A stretch of DNA of 64,000 nucleotides. It comes from JAWKVD01 sp041398225. GTDB taxonomy: Bacteria; Pseudomonadota; Alphaproteobacteria; Caulobacterales; Hyphomonadaceae. The stretch is taken from NCBI GenBank assembly GCA_041398225.1, contig JAWKVD010000008.1, positions 95,906-159,905 on the forward strand, in the 5' to 3' direction. Under the pieces are notes generated by a model that made no database searches, was not told where the DNA came from, and saw only the letters and a program-made list of their open reading frames with translations. The position numbers and the translations under genes were made by a program. Positions 9,440-18,379 of this stretch are shown here, one piece after another. Each line of letters begins with the position of its first letter. Position 1 is the first letter of the stretch.

Positions 9440-9924
9440 CCCCGATCTGGCGCGCCTGGGTGGTGGTTCTCATCGTCGGCGCCGTGGTGGTGTCCGGTTT
9501 CGGCATGGGCGTCGGCAAGTCCAACGATCCCTGGCCGATCGCCGGGCTGTGGGTCGCGGCCTTGCTCGCGCCTTATGGACTTTCTGTCTGGGTTGCGATC
9601 TGTCTCACGGTCTTGGGCGTCAGCATGGACTTCATGACCGAAGCGCCGCTGGGCGCGTGGCCGCTCGCCCTGCTGGCCGCCTATGGCGTCGCGCTTCTGG
9701 CGTGGGAGCAATATCCGCCCTATCCGTTGTGGCTGATGGAGACGATCGCGGTGATTGGCGGCATGGTCGCCGCCGGGATTGCGCTGGCGACGGCCGCATC
9801 GATATCGGAAAATTCGGGTTTTGCGTGGGGGCCGTTGCTGCAGGACTTCGCGATGACCGGCGTTCTCTACATCGCCCTCAGATTCTTCCTGTTGCCGGCG
9901 AGCGTGCGCGAGCAGCGTCAATGA
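9436..9924 (+). CDS. mreD: Rod shape-determining protein MreD
   Basis: 162-aa polytopic inner-membrane protein with about five hydrophobic helices, the expected size for MreD. Sequence conservation in MreD is low, so the call rests on the position between mreC and mrdA, the ATGA overlap with mreC and the PLGAWPLALLAAYG segment typical of the family. Part of the elongasome. Confidence 0.88.
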   Translation: MTPIWRAWVVVLIVGAVVVSGFGMGVGKSNDPWPIAGLWVAALLAPYGLSVWVAICLTVLGVSMDFMTEAPLGAWPLALLAAYGVALLAWEQYPPYPLWLMETIAVIGGMVAAGIALATAASISENSGFAWGPLLQDFAMTGVLYIALRFFLLPASVREQRQ

Positions 9925-10006
9925 CCCGGCCCGCTCTTGCGGGAACGGGACGAACGGGTCTGAACTGTTCAGGCCGACAAGAGCGGAGCCGAACGAGCGG
10001 AGTCGG

Positions 10007-12031
10007 ATGAGCAAGGATTGGCCGCCAGAGTTCAGAAGCCGCCGCGCGATCTTTTCCGCGGTCGGCGGACTTGTGTTCGTCGGACTGTCCACGCGCCTTG
10101 CGGAGCTGCAGCTGTTCCGCTCCGCCGAGTTCCGGGAAGAGGCCGAAGAGGTCCAGATCCGTCTTGATCCCGCCCCGGCGCCGCGCGGGGTTATCTATGA
10201 CCGGACCGGCAAAATCCTCGCGGGTTCGAAGCGCAATTTCTACGTGACGATCCGGCCGGAGCGCGCGGCCTCGACGCAGGCGATCGAGGCGACGCTGGAG
10301 CGGTTGAGCGAGATCGTTCCGATCTCGGACGGCCGGCGAAAATCCATTCTGCGCGATGCGGCCTCGAAGGCCGGCTTCCTCGACATTCTGGTCGCCGACG
10401 ATCTCACCTGGGAGCAGTTCTCTCAGGTCAATGTCCTGGCGCCGGAACTCGACAACTCCGATTTTCTGGCGCCGGTCAACGCCGAGGTCGGCGAACTGCG
10501 ATCCTATCCCTTCCTCGGGGCGTTCTACCACACCGTCGGATACGTCCAGAAAGCCAATGAGCGCGATATCGAGCGGGTGATCGAGGAAGAGCTCAAGCTC
10601 TCGAGCATACCCAAAGACTCGCCCGACGCCGCGGCGATCGCGCGTCAGGCTCGACGCCTCTACAAGCATCCGCAGATGCGGGTCGGAAAGCAGGGGCTGG
10701 AGTACTACGCCGAGACGGCGCTGAAGGGCACGGCGGGCGCCACGCGCGCGAAGTTCAACGCCAGCGGCCGACTGATCGCGAAGCTCGACAATGAGGGCTA
10801 CAAGCCCAAGCCGGGTCAGAACCAGGTTCTGACGCTGGACGCTCATCTGCAGACTTACGCGATCAATCGTTTCGGCGGCGAGGCCGGCAGCGCGGTCATG
10901 ATCGACGTTGCGACGGGCGAAGTCGTGATGATGGTGTCAACGCCGTCGCCGGATCCGAACGAGTTCGTCAGCGGAATTTCGCAGACCTCGTACGACGCGC
11001 TGCGCAACGACGAGAAGAACCCGCTTTACCACAAGGCCTATGACGGCACCTACCCGCCGGGATCGACGTTCAAGACGATCGTGGCCGCCGCCGCGCTCGA
11101 AAGCGGCGCGATGTCTCCGGACGAACGCATCCGGTGCAGCGGCAAGGCCTGGTACTACACCCGCTACTACAATTGCTGGCGGCCGCAGGGCCACGGCATG
11201 ATGAACATGCACGACGGGCTGAAGCATTCGTGCGACTGCTACTTCTACGCCTGCGCCCAGCGGACCGGCATTGAGGCGATCGCCGATATGGCGAAACGCT
11301 TCGGCCTCGGGCATCGCTACGAACTCGGCATCACCGGAGGCCGGTCGGGCATTGTCGGCAACAATGACTGGAAAATGAAGACCTATAACGAGCGCTGGTA
11401 TGACGGCGACACGATCAGCGCCGGCATCGGGCAGGGCTATATGACCGCCTCTCCCTTTCAGCTTGCGGTGATGTGCGCGCGGATCGCCGGCGGAGGAACG
11501 ACGCCGCCGCCAAGACTGGTCGCTTCAGGCGTCAGCGTTCCGGATCCGACCGTGATCGATCTGGGCGACCTCAAGCCCGAGACGCTCGATATCGTGCGCG
11601 GCGGCATGCATGGCGTGACCTCGGAGGCAGGGGGCACCGCCTACTATTATCTCAATGGCGGTCAGGTCGACCCGAACGGCGAGCTGCCGGCGCCCTATAC
11701 GGGCTGCAACATGGCCGGGAAGTCCGGCACGGCGCAGGTGCGCGTCATTACAGCCGCCGAGCGCGACTCGAGGGGACGGGCGATCTCTAACGACAAGCTG
11801 CCGTGGAAGTTGCGCGACCACGCGTGGTTCATCGCCTTCGCGCCTTACGACAAGCCGCGCTATGCGGTGTCGGTGCTGCTTGAGCACGGCGTCTCAGGCT
11901 CGGGCGCGGCGGCGCCCATCGCGCGCGACCTGCTGCACGAAGCCCTGAAGTACGATACCGGCGCGAAGTCGCCATTCGTTCCCAAGAGCGGCGAGGTCGC
12001 ATCCTCGACGCCGCCCACGGAGGCGACGTGA
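10007..12031 (+). CDS. mrdA: Penicillin-binding protein 2 (elongasome transpeptidase)
   Basis: 674-aa class B PBP, the DD-transpeptidase of lateral wall synthesis. A single membrane anchor (about 17-33, FSAVGGLVFVGLS), the PBP dimerisation domain with PAPRGVIYDRTGKILA, then the transpeptidase with SxxK in PPGSTFKT (Ser about 352), SCD in HSCDCYFYAC (about 407) as the SxN equivalent, and KSGTAQ (about 571) as the KTG box. The Thr-to-Ser substitution in KSG is tolerated in this family. Its stop overlaps the GTG of rodA. Confidence 0.96.
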   Translation: MSKDWPPEFRSRRAIFSAVGGLVFVGLSTRLAELQLFRSAEFREEAEEVQIRLDPAPAPRGVIYDRTGKILAGSKRNFYVTIRPERAASTQAIEATLERLSEIVPISDGRRKSILRDAASKAGFLDILVADDLTWEQFSQVNVLAPELDNSDFLAPVNAEVGELRSYPFLGAFYHTVGYVQKANERDIERVIEEELKLSSIPKDSPDAAAIARQARRLYKHPQMRVGKQGLEYYAETALKGTAGATRAKFNASGRLIAKLDNEGYKPKPGQNQVLTLDAHLQTYAINRFGGEAGSAVMIDVATGEVVMMVSTPSPDPNEFVSGISQTSYDALRNDEKNPLYHKAYDGTYPPGSTFKTIVAAAALESGAMSPDERIRCSGKAWYYTRYYNCWRPQGHGMMNMHDGLKHSCDCYFYACAQRTGIEAIADMAKRFGLGHRYELGITGGRSGIVGNNDWKMKTYNERWYDGDTISAGIGQGYMTASPFQLAVMCARIAGGGTTPPPRLVASGVSVPDPTVIDLGDLKPETLDIVRGGMHGVTSEAGGTAYYYLNGGQVDPNGELPAPYTGCNMAGKSGTAQVRVITAAERDSRGRAISNDKLPWKLRDHAWFIAFAPYDKPRYAVSVLLEHGVSGSGAAAPIARDLLHEALKYDTGAKSPFVPKSGEVASSTPPTEAT

Positions 12032-13179
12032 CGCGGCGCGGCGATCTGATTTCGCGGCTCGCCAGTCTGCACTGGTTCCTGCTGCTGACCGTTCTGGTGC
12101 TCGCCACCATGGGCGTCGCCGTGCTGTTCTCGGCCGGCTGGTCGCCCTTCGATCCCACAACCAACGGCGCGCGCATCAACGCCGATCTTGCGATCAATCA
12201 TGGCGTGCGCTTCCTGCTGTTCCTGATGATCGCGCTGGCGGCGGCGCTGGTGCCTTTGCGGATCTGGGCGAGCCTGGCGTTTCCCGCCTATTTCATCGGC
12301 GTCATTCTTCTGATCGGCGTCGATCTGTTCGGGGTCGTGGTGAAGGGCGAGCGCTGGCTGCAGCTTGGCCCGATCCGCATTCAGCCCTCGGAGCTGATGA
12401 AGCTCGCCGTGCCGCTGGCGTTGGCCCGTTACTACCACCAGATGTGGGAAGCGCGCCGGCGCGGCTTCTGGATTCACGTGTGGGCGCTGGCCATCGTGAT
12501 GATCCCGACGGTTCTGGTGCTGCGCCAGCCGGACCTCGGCACCGCGCTGATGATTCTGGGCACGGGCTGCGCGGTGATCTTCTTCGCGGGGATCAATCTT
12601 TATGTGGTCGCAGGGGTGATCGCGCTGCTCATCGCGTCGGCGCCGCTGGTGTATTTTTTTGGACTGCACGATTACCAGCGCGAGCGCGTGAATACGATGT
12701 TCAATCCGGAGGCCGATCCGCTCGGCACCGGATATCAGCTCCAGCAGGCCCTGATCGCCATCGGCTCGGGAGGGGCGGGCGGCAAGGGCTATATGGAGGG
12801 CTCGCAGAAGCAGCTCGACTATATTCCCGAACAGCACACGGACTTCATCTTCACCATCATCGCCGAGGAGTTCGGTTTCGCCGGGTCGATGACCGTTCTG
12901 GTGATCTGGGCGCTGGTGCTGGTGCAGGGGTTGTCGATCGCCAGTCGAAGCGCCAGCCGTTTCGGGGCGCTGGCGGCTGCAGGGTTCACCTCGACGCTGT
13001 TTCTCTATGTCGGGATCAATATCGGCATGGTGATCGGGCTGTTGCCCGTGGTCGGCATTCCGCTGCCGCTGATTTCCTACGGCGGTACGGTGATGATGAC
13101 CGTGATGATCGGCTTCGGCCTCCTGATGGCCATCCACATCGACCGCGACGAGCAGATGGCCCTCAGGGGCATTCTCTAG
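12028..13179 (+). CDS. rodA: Rod shape-determining protein RodA (SEDS glycosyltransferase)
   Basis: 383-aa SEDS-family peptidoglycan polymerase that partners PBP2. About ten membrane helices; typical motifs include GERWLQLGPIRIQPSELMK, QPDLGTA and the loop LDYIPEQHTDFIFTIIAEEFG with the catalytic Asp region. Starts with GTG overlapping the mrdA stop (GTGA), which indicates translational coupling. The N-terminus MTRRGDLISRLASLHW is the usual short cytoplasmic tail. End of the shape operon; converges on pip with 22 bp between stops. Confidence 0.96.
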   Translation: MTRRGDLISRLASLHWFLLLTVLVLATMGVAVLFSAGWSPFDPTTNGARINADLAINHGVRFLLFLMIALAAALVPLRIWASLAFPAYFIGVILLIGVDLFGVVVKGERWLQLGPIRIQPSELMKLAVPLALARYYHQMWEARRRGFWIHVWALAIVMIPTVLVLRQPDLGTALMILGTGCAVIFFAGINLYVVAGVIALLIASAPLVYFFGLHDYQRERVNTMFNPEADPLGTGYQLQQALIAIGSGGAGGKGYMEGSQKQLDYIPEQHTDFIFTIIAEEFGFAGSMTVLVIWALVLVQGLSIASRSASRFGALAAAGFTSTLFLYVGINIGMVIGLLPVVGIPLPLISYGGTVMMTVMIGFGLLMAIHIDRDEQMALRGIL

Positions 13180-13201
13180 GGTGCGTCTTTAAGGCTGTTT
13201 C

Positions 13202-14170
13202 TCAGCCCAGCTTGTCGGCGAACGCGTCGCTGGCCCGGATCAGCTCGTTGACGATGCCCGGCTCCAGCGATGAGTGCCCGGCGTCGGGCACGATGTTCAG
13301 CACCGATTTCGGCCACGCCCGGTGCAGCTTCCACGCAGAGGACAAAGGCGTGATGACGTCATAGCGGCCATGCACGATCACGCCGGGCAGATCGCCGAAC
13401 TTCGTCGCTTCATCGAGCAGCCAGCCGTCTGTCTCGAAGAAACCCTTGTTGTGGAAGTAGTGGCATTCGATGCGTGCGAACGCGTCGAGAAACTCTCCTT
13501 CGTCGAAGCGCGGCGGGCGGCTCGATGGTCCATGGATCGAAAGCGTTTCACCTTCCCAGCGCGCCCAGGCGGCGGCTGCAGCGGCGCGCGCCTTGGCGTC
13601 CTTGCCGGTGAGGCGCTTGTAGAACGCCTTCAGCAGATCGCCGCGTTCCTCCTCGGGTATCGGTGCGACATAGCGCTCGAAACTGTCCGGGAAGAGATTG
13701 CTCGCGCCGTCCTGATAGAACCAGCGGATCTCGTGGCGGGTCAGCAGGAAGATGCCGCGCAGAAGCAGGCCCAGCGTCTGGCGGCGGTGCTTCGCCGCAT
13801 AGGCCAGCGCCAGCGTCGATCCCCACGAACCGCCGAACACCAGCCAGCGACGCACGCCAAGATGCTTGCGCAGCGTTTCGATGTCGGCGACCAGGTCCCA
13901 GGTGGTGTTCTCGCGCAGCTCGGAATGCGGCGTCGATCGGCCGCACCCGCGCTGATCGAACATCACGATGCGATAGCGCTTCGGGTCGAAGAAGCGGCGC
14001 ATTTCGGGGCTTGATCCGCCCCCGGGGCCGCCATGCAGCGCGATGACCGGAATCCCGTCGGGATTTCCGCTTTCTTCCCAATACAGTCGTGAATGTCGCC
14101 GACCTTCAGCCGGCCCGTCTGCCGGGGCTGATCGAAGGGTACAGCGTGCGGCGTGTTCGCTGTCGTTCAT
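13202..14170 (-). CDS. pip: Prolyl iminopeptidase, N-terminus frame-disturbed
   Basis: Alpha/beta-hydrolase that removes N-terminal proline (S33 family). Motifs: RLYWEESGNPDG, oxyanion HGGPGGG, MFDQRGCGRSTPH, nucleophile elbow GGSWGSTLALAYA (Ser about 110-115), Asp in HGRYDVITP and His in DAGHSSLEP. The first ~27 residues do not resemble Pip. In the next frame the same DNA encodes PFDQPRQTGRLKVGDIH, the normal family N-terminus. One extra base near 14143 and one missing base near 14090 would explain this (see findings). The enzyme core is intact. Confidence 0.88.
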   Translation of the reverse strand: MNDSEHAARCTLRSAPADGPAEGRRHSRLYWEESGNPDGIPVIALHGGPGGGSSPEMRRFFDPKRYRIVMFDQRGCGRSTPHSELRENTTWDLVADIETLRKHLGVRRWLVFGGSWGSTLALAYAAKHRRQTLGLLLRGIFLLTRHEIRWFYQDGASNLFPDSFERYVAPIPEEERGDLLKAFYKRLTGKDAKARAAAAAAWARWEGETLSIHGPSSRPPRFDEGEFLDAFARIECHYFHNKGFFETDGWLLDEATKFGDLPGVIVHGRYDVITPLSSAWKLHRAWPKSVLNIVPDAGHSSLEPGIVNELIRASDAFADKLG

Positions 14171-14175
14171 CTTTG

Positions 14176-14194
14176 TTTCATCGAAATTATGAAA
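14176..14194. promoter_or_regulatory. Inverted repeat upstream of pip
   Basis: TTTCAT-N7-ATGAAA, a perfect 6-bp dyad of 19 bp, lies 6-24 bp upstream of the pip start and between pip and the divergent lipoprotein gene. It could be an operator for either. No regulator is assigned. Confidence 0.3.
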
Positions 14195-14287
14195 TCCTCG
14201 GCGCGTTGCTGAGAGTCAGGCATCTCGCATTTTGGATAGGACACATCTATACAAGCGAATGCCAGAATTTTCTGCGGGTTAGTACCG

Positions 14288-14902
14288 GTGAACACGTTCA
14301 GGTTGCTTCTCTGCTCGCTTGCCGGGTTCCCGATTGCGGGATGTGCGACCGTTTCCGTTTTTGAGCCCGCAAGCTCCATCGAGATGTCGCTGGCCGGGCC
14401 TGGCTCCGAACTCCGATCTAACGCAGAGACCTATTGCGAAAAGGTGCGCGAAAAGGGCCTCGCGACAGGGGAATCGAGTCTCGGCGCGCTCGCGGGGCGG
14501 TTGTTCGGCAAGGCCGATGACGCCGAGGTCTATTGGCGCCGGGTCGGTGCCGACCGGTTTCCGCCCGCCACCGTACTCACCCACGTGCGGGCCGACGCCA
14601 GCGAAACAGCGAACGGCCTGGCCGAACTCAACGGTTTGGCGCGAACGCTGATCGCCGATGCTTCTCCTTCCAAGACCGACGTCAACGAATTTGAACGCGC
14701 GCTGATTCATGCGCGTCAGGCGCGAGATTCGCTCGCCGACGCGATTCATCGCGCAAACGACCGTGCAACGCGCAGCTATGATCCGGATGTGGAGCTCAAG
14801 GCCCTCGATGCGGGGCTGACGCAGGCGAGCGAGCTGGCCGATGAAATGGCCGCCGTGCGCGCATCCGGCGGCGGCGCGGACGGGCTGCTGCCCTCCACCT
14901 GA
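14288..14902 (+). CDS. Putative lipoprotein, unknown family
   Basis: 204-aa protein starting with GTG. A hydrophobic signal ends in a lipobox (PIAGC, Cys19), so it is probably lipidated and anchored in a membrane. The mature part is helical and Ala-rich (for example SLADAIHRANDRATR) with no domain I recognise. It is divergent from pip and followed by the convergent DUF423 gene. Confidence 0.65.
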   Translation: MNTFRLLLCSLAGFPIAGCATVSVFEPASSIEMSLAGPGSELRSNAETYCEKVREKGLATGESSLGALAGRLFGKADDAEVYWRRVGADRFPPATVLTHVRADASETANGLAELNGLARTLIADASPSKTDVNEFERALIHARQARDSLADAIHRANDRATRSYDPDVELKALDAGLTQASELADEMAAVRASGGGADGLLPST

Positions 14903-14947
14903 AGCCTCCATCCGGCATTCGGGCCATCCGGCATTCGGGGCCGAGCC

Positions 14948-15349
14948 CTAGTCCTGACCGGCGTCGCGTTCGGGGCGCCGCGCCAATACGGCCGAGACCG
15001 CGAGAAGCGCCCAACCGAGCATGAAGGCGAGCCCGCCGACCGGCACAAGGGGCGCCAGGAAATCGATCGGCGTTCCGGCGGAGCCTGATGAGGCGGCGAT
15101 CAGGGCCCGGACGATGATGTTGAGGCTGAACAGCCAGACCCCGGCCATGAACGCCCACATCGCCGCCTTGCGCAGCATGCCGGAGAAGGGAAGGGCGGCC
15201 GTGGCCAACACCGCCAGGACGTGAACGAAGCCGAATTCGACGGCGCTGTCCCAGCTCGCAGTTTGCGGCGGGATGGCGTGGGCGCCGACCGCGCCGGCCG
15301 CCGTTATCAGGCCGCCGCTCAGCGCGGCGAGCGCAATCAGAACGCGCAT
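14948..15349 (-). CDS. DUF423 family membrane protein
   Basis: 133-aa protein with four hydrophobic helices matching the DUF423 (YgdD) family: N-terminal ALAALSGGLITAAGAVGAHA, then FGFVHVLAVLA and the C-terminal GGLAFMLGWALLAVSA. Function unknown; inner membrane. The start at RVLIALAA places the first helix at the N-terminus as in family members; a longer frame upstream lacks support. Confidence 0.88.
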   Translation of the reverse strand: MRVLIALAALSGGLITAAGAVGAHAIPPQTASWDSAVEFGFVHVLAVLATAALPFSGMLRKAAMWAFMAGVWLFSLNIIVRALIAASSGSAGTPIDFLAPLVPVGGLAFMLGWALLAVSAVLARRPERDAGQD

Positions 15350-15481
15350 ATCGTCTCCAAAATCTCTGCGGGCGCACCTTGTCCCGAATTCGGACAGGTG
15401 AACAGGGGGCGGCCGCAAGTCAACCGATAGGCGAATCTTGGCCTTGATGGTGTTTGCTCAACACATTTGAAGTAGAAACGA

Positions 15482-16618
15482 ATGATGGATGCGCACGCCG
15501 CAAAGTTTTCGTTAAGCAACGAGCAGAACGGCGCGGCCGTTCTCTCGGTGTCCGGCGACTGGACCATATGGACCATCGGCGGGATCGAGAAAGCCGTGCG
15601 CGCGGCGTCCGGGGCGTATCCCGCCGCGCTCGACGTCACCGCTCTCGACAAGGTCGACACCTCCGGCGCCTACCTTATCGAACGCATGCTCAGCCCGGAT
15701 GACGCGCCCGCAAGCGGCGAGGTGCGCATTATCGGCGACCACGGCGTGCTCGGTCGTTTGCTCGAGGAGGTACGTTCGATCGGGCGCGCAGCGCCGCCGG
15801 AGCCGGTCGAACCGCCCGGTATTGTCGCGCTTCTGGAACGCGTGGGCCACGGAGCGGTCGATGCGTGGAAGGAATTTCTGGGCAATCTCGCCTTCATCGG
15901 CGAGGCGATGGCGACGCTGGCGCGGCTTATCATACGCCCGCAGAAAATCCGTTGGACGTCGGTCGTCGCGGTGATGGAGGAAGCCGGCCTCGACGCGTTG
16001 CCGATCGTGGCCTTCCTGTCGATGTTCATCGGACTGGTGATCGCCTTCATCGGCGCGAACCTGCTGGCGATGTTCAATGCGTCGGTCTTCACGGTCGAAC
16101 TGGTCGGGATCGGCGTTCTGCGCGAGTTCGGCGCGGTGATCACCGGCGTCCTGCTGGCGGGGCGAACGGACAGCGCATTCACGGCTCAGATCGGCGCCAT
16201 GAAGATGCGCCAGGAGATCGACGCGATGCGCGTCATCGGGCTCGACCCGATGGAGGCGCTGGTCGCGCCGCGATTGATCGCGCTGCTTGTGATGACGCCG
16301 ATCCTGACGTTCGCGGCCATGATCGCGGGCATTGGCGGCGGGGTTCTCGCCGCCTGGGCGGCGATGGACATTTCGCCGACGCTGTTCATGGAACGGTTCA
16401 AGGACGCCATCCCTCCGCAACATTTCTGGGTCGGAATCGTGAAGGCCCCGGTCTTCGCCATCGTCATTGCGCTGGTTGGGTGCCGGCAGGGCATGCGCGT
16501 CGGCGGCGACGTCATTTCGCTCGGCCGGCGGACGACCTCGTCCGTGGTGCAGTCGATCTTCCTGGTGATCACGATCGATGCGATCTTCGCCATCCTCTAC
16601 TACCTGATCGACGTATGA
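15482..16618 (+). CDS. mlaE: MlaE-type lipid ABC permease with N-terminal STAS domain
   Basis: 378-aa permease of an MCE/Mla phospholipid transport system. Residues 1-95 form a STAS (MlaB-like) domain (SVSGDWTIWTIGGIE, LDVTALDKVDTSGAYLI). Residues ~130-378 are the MlaE domain with family motifs FIGLVIAF, ELVGIGVLREFGAVITGVL, AGRTDSAFTAQIGAMKMRQE and DAMRVIGLDP. In E. coli the STAS partner is a separate gene, mlaB; here it is fused. First gene of mlaE-mlaF-mlaD-lipoprotein; stop overlaps mlaF (ATGA). Confidence 0.93.
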   Translation: MMDAHAAKFSLSNEQNGAAVLSVSGDWTIWTIGGIEKAVRAASGAYPAALDVTALDKVDTSGAYLIERMLSPDDAPASGEVRIIGDHGVLGRLLEEVRSIGRAAPPEPVEPPGIVALLERVGHGAVDAWKEFLGNLAFIGEAMATLARLIIRPQKIRWTSVVAVMEEAGLDALPIVAFLSMFIGLVIAFIGANLLAMFNASVFTVELVGIGVLREFGAVITGVLLAGRTDSAFTAQIGAMKMRQEIDAMRVIGLDPMEALVAPRLIALLVMTPILTFAAMIAGIGGGVLAAWAAMDISPTLFMERFKDAIPPQHFWVGIVKAPVFAIVIALVGCRQGMRVGGDVISLGRRTTSSVVQSIFLVITIDAIFAILYYLIDV

Positions 16619-17418
16619 GTTTCGATGCGCCCCTTCCGGAGACGGCCCAGCCGGGCGCGTCGGAGGCGATCGCGATCCGGGTGCGCGGTCTCACCAACCG
16701 TTTCGGTCCGAAGACGGTGCACGAGGATCTCGATATCGACGTGCGCGCCGGCGAAGTGCTTGGCGTCATCGGCGGTTCCGGCACGGGCAAGTCGGTGTTG
16801 CTGCGCTCGATCGTCGGCCTCAATCATCCGGTGAAGGCGGACATTGAGGTTTTCGGGCAGAAGCTCGACAAGCTCGACCGAGACGAACGGGTCAAGATCG
16901 AACGGCGCTGGGGCGTCATGTTCCAGGACGGCGCATTGTTCTCCACGCTGACCGTTCGGGAAAACGTGATGGCGCCGATGCGCGAACACACCGACCTGTC
17001 GCGCGAACTCATGCGCGATCTGGCGGACATGAAGATTCGTCTCGCGGGCCTGGAACTCGACGCGGCGGGCAAGAAACCTTCGAACCTGTCGGGCGGCATG
17101 CGCAAGCGCGCGGCGCTGGCGCGCGCTCTGGCGCTGGACCCGGACCTTCTGTTCCTCGACGAACCGACGGCGGGTCTCGATCCGATCAGCGCCGCCCGGT
17201 TCGACGCGCTGATCCGGTCCCTGGCGGACGTGATGGGATTAACCGTGTTTCTGGTTACGCACGACCTCGACACGCTTATGGCGACCTGCGACCGGGTCGC
17301 CGTGCTTAACGACGGCAAGGTGCTTGCAATCGGACCTCTGAGCGAGGTGCGCAAGAATCCGCATCCGTGGATCCAGGAGTACTTCTCCGGGCCGCGTGGG
17401 CGGGCAACGGCGGAATAA
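16615..17418 (+). CDS. mlaF: Lipid-transport ABC ATPase MlaF
   Basis: 267-aa ABC ATPase. Walker A GGSGTGKS, Q-loop FQDGALFSTLTV, signature LSGGMRKRAALARAL, Walker B LLFLDEPTAGLDP and switch His in THDLD. Energises the MlaE permease for phospholipid transfer between membranes. ATG overlaps the mlaE stop and mlaD begins 3 bp after its own stop, so the three are translationally linked. Confidence 0.94.
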   Translation: MSFDAPLPETAQPGASEAIAIRVRGLTNRFGPKTVHEDLDIDVRAGEVLGVIGGSGTGKSVLLRSIVGLNHPVKADIEVFGQKLDKLDRDERVKIERRWGVMFQDGALFSTLTVRENVMAPMREHTDLSRELMRDLADMKIRLAGLELDAAGKKPSNLSGGMRKRAALARALALDPDLLFLDEPTAGLDPISAARFDALIRSLADVMGLTVFLVTHDLDTLMATCDRVAVLNDGKVLAIGPLSEVRKNPHPWIQEYFSGPRGRATAE

Positions 17419-17421
17419 GAG

Positions 17422-18375
17422 ATGGAAACGCGCGCCAATTATGTATTGATCGGGGCCTTCGTGCTGATGGCGGCGGCGGCGGCGATGCTGTTCACCGTGT
17501 GGATCACGCGCGCGCCCTTCGACCGGGATTTCAACACCTATGACGTGATCTTCGAGGGACCGGTGAACGGCCTCAGCGAGGGCGGCGAGGTGCGTTTCAA
17601 CGGCATCAAGGTCGGCGAGGTGCATCGCCTGACGCTGGACCGCCAGAATCCCAACCGCGTGATCGCGCGCATCCGGGTGAACTCCGAAACGCCGGTGCGC
17701 ACCGACAGCGTCGCGCAGCTCGACTTTCTGGGCATCACCGGGGTCACCTTCATCCAGATCCGGGCGGGCACGCCCACCAATCCAATTCTGAAGGACGAGC
17801 CGGGCAAACCGCCTCCGGTTATCCGCACCGAACGCACGGCGCTCGATACGCTCTTCCAGGGCGGGCAGGACGTGTTGACCACATCGTCCGAGACGATGAG
17901 CAAGCTCAACGGGGTCCTCAGCGATGAAAACGTCGCTTCGCTGACCGGCATTCTCGCCAATCTCGACAAGGCCACCGCCAAGATCGCGCGCGATCGCGGC
18001 ACGGTCGACGCCGTGACCGACGCCCTGCGCTCGACCCAGCGGGCGGCCGATGCGCTGGCGGAAGCGGCCGTTTCGGTCGATGCGGCCGCGAAGACCATCG
18101 ACCGGGAGCTTACGCGCCTGGGCGAGAACAGCGACGCCGCCTTCGTGGATCTCAAGCCGGCGATCAAGGATGCGCGCGATGCGCTCTCCAGCTTCAATCA
18201 GACGATGGACGAGGTGAACGGGTCGCTCGCGCCGGCGGCGGGTCGAGCGGTCGAGCAGCTCGCGCTTGCGGCCAACGACCTTCGAACGCTGATCCTGCGG
18301 GTCGAGCGTTTCGCTTCGGACGTCGAAAACGATCCGAGTCAGTTCGTCTACCGTCAGCCGGTTCCCGTGGAGTAG
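17422..18375 (+). CDS. mlaD: MCE-domain substrate-binding protein MlaD
   Basis: 317-aa protein with one N-terminal membrane helix (VLIGAFVLMAAAAAMLF), a MCE domain (about 35-115: NGLSEGGEVRFNGIKVGEV, VAQLDFLGITGVTFIQI) and a long helical/coiled C-terminus (about 150-300) likely to form the hexameric needle. Periplasmic, carries lipids from MlaE. Longer than E. coli MlaD and closer to the alphaproteobacterial MCE proteins with an extended helix. Confidence 0.93.
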   Translation: METRANYVLIGAFVLMAAAAAMLFTVWITRAPFDRDFNTYDVIFEGPVNGLSEGGEVRFNGIKVGEVHRLTLDRQNPNRVIARIRVNSETPVRTDSVAQLDFLGITGVTFIQIRAGTPTNPILKDEPGKPPPVIRTERTALDTLFQGGQDVLTTSSETMSKLNGVLSDENVASLTGILANLDKATAKIARDRGTVDAVTDALRSTQRAADALAEAAVSVDAAAKTIDRELTRLGENSDAAFVDLKPAIKDARDALSSFNQTMDEVNGSLAPAAGRAVEQLALAANDLRTLILRVERFASDVENDPSQFVYRQPVPVE

Positions 18376-18379
18376 ACCC

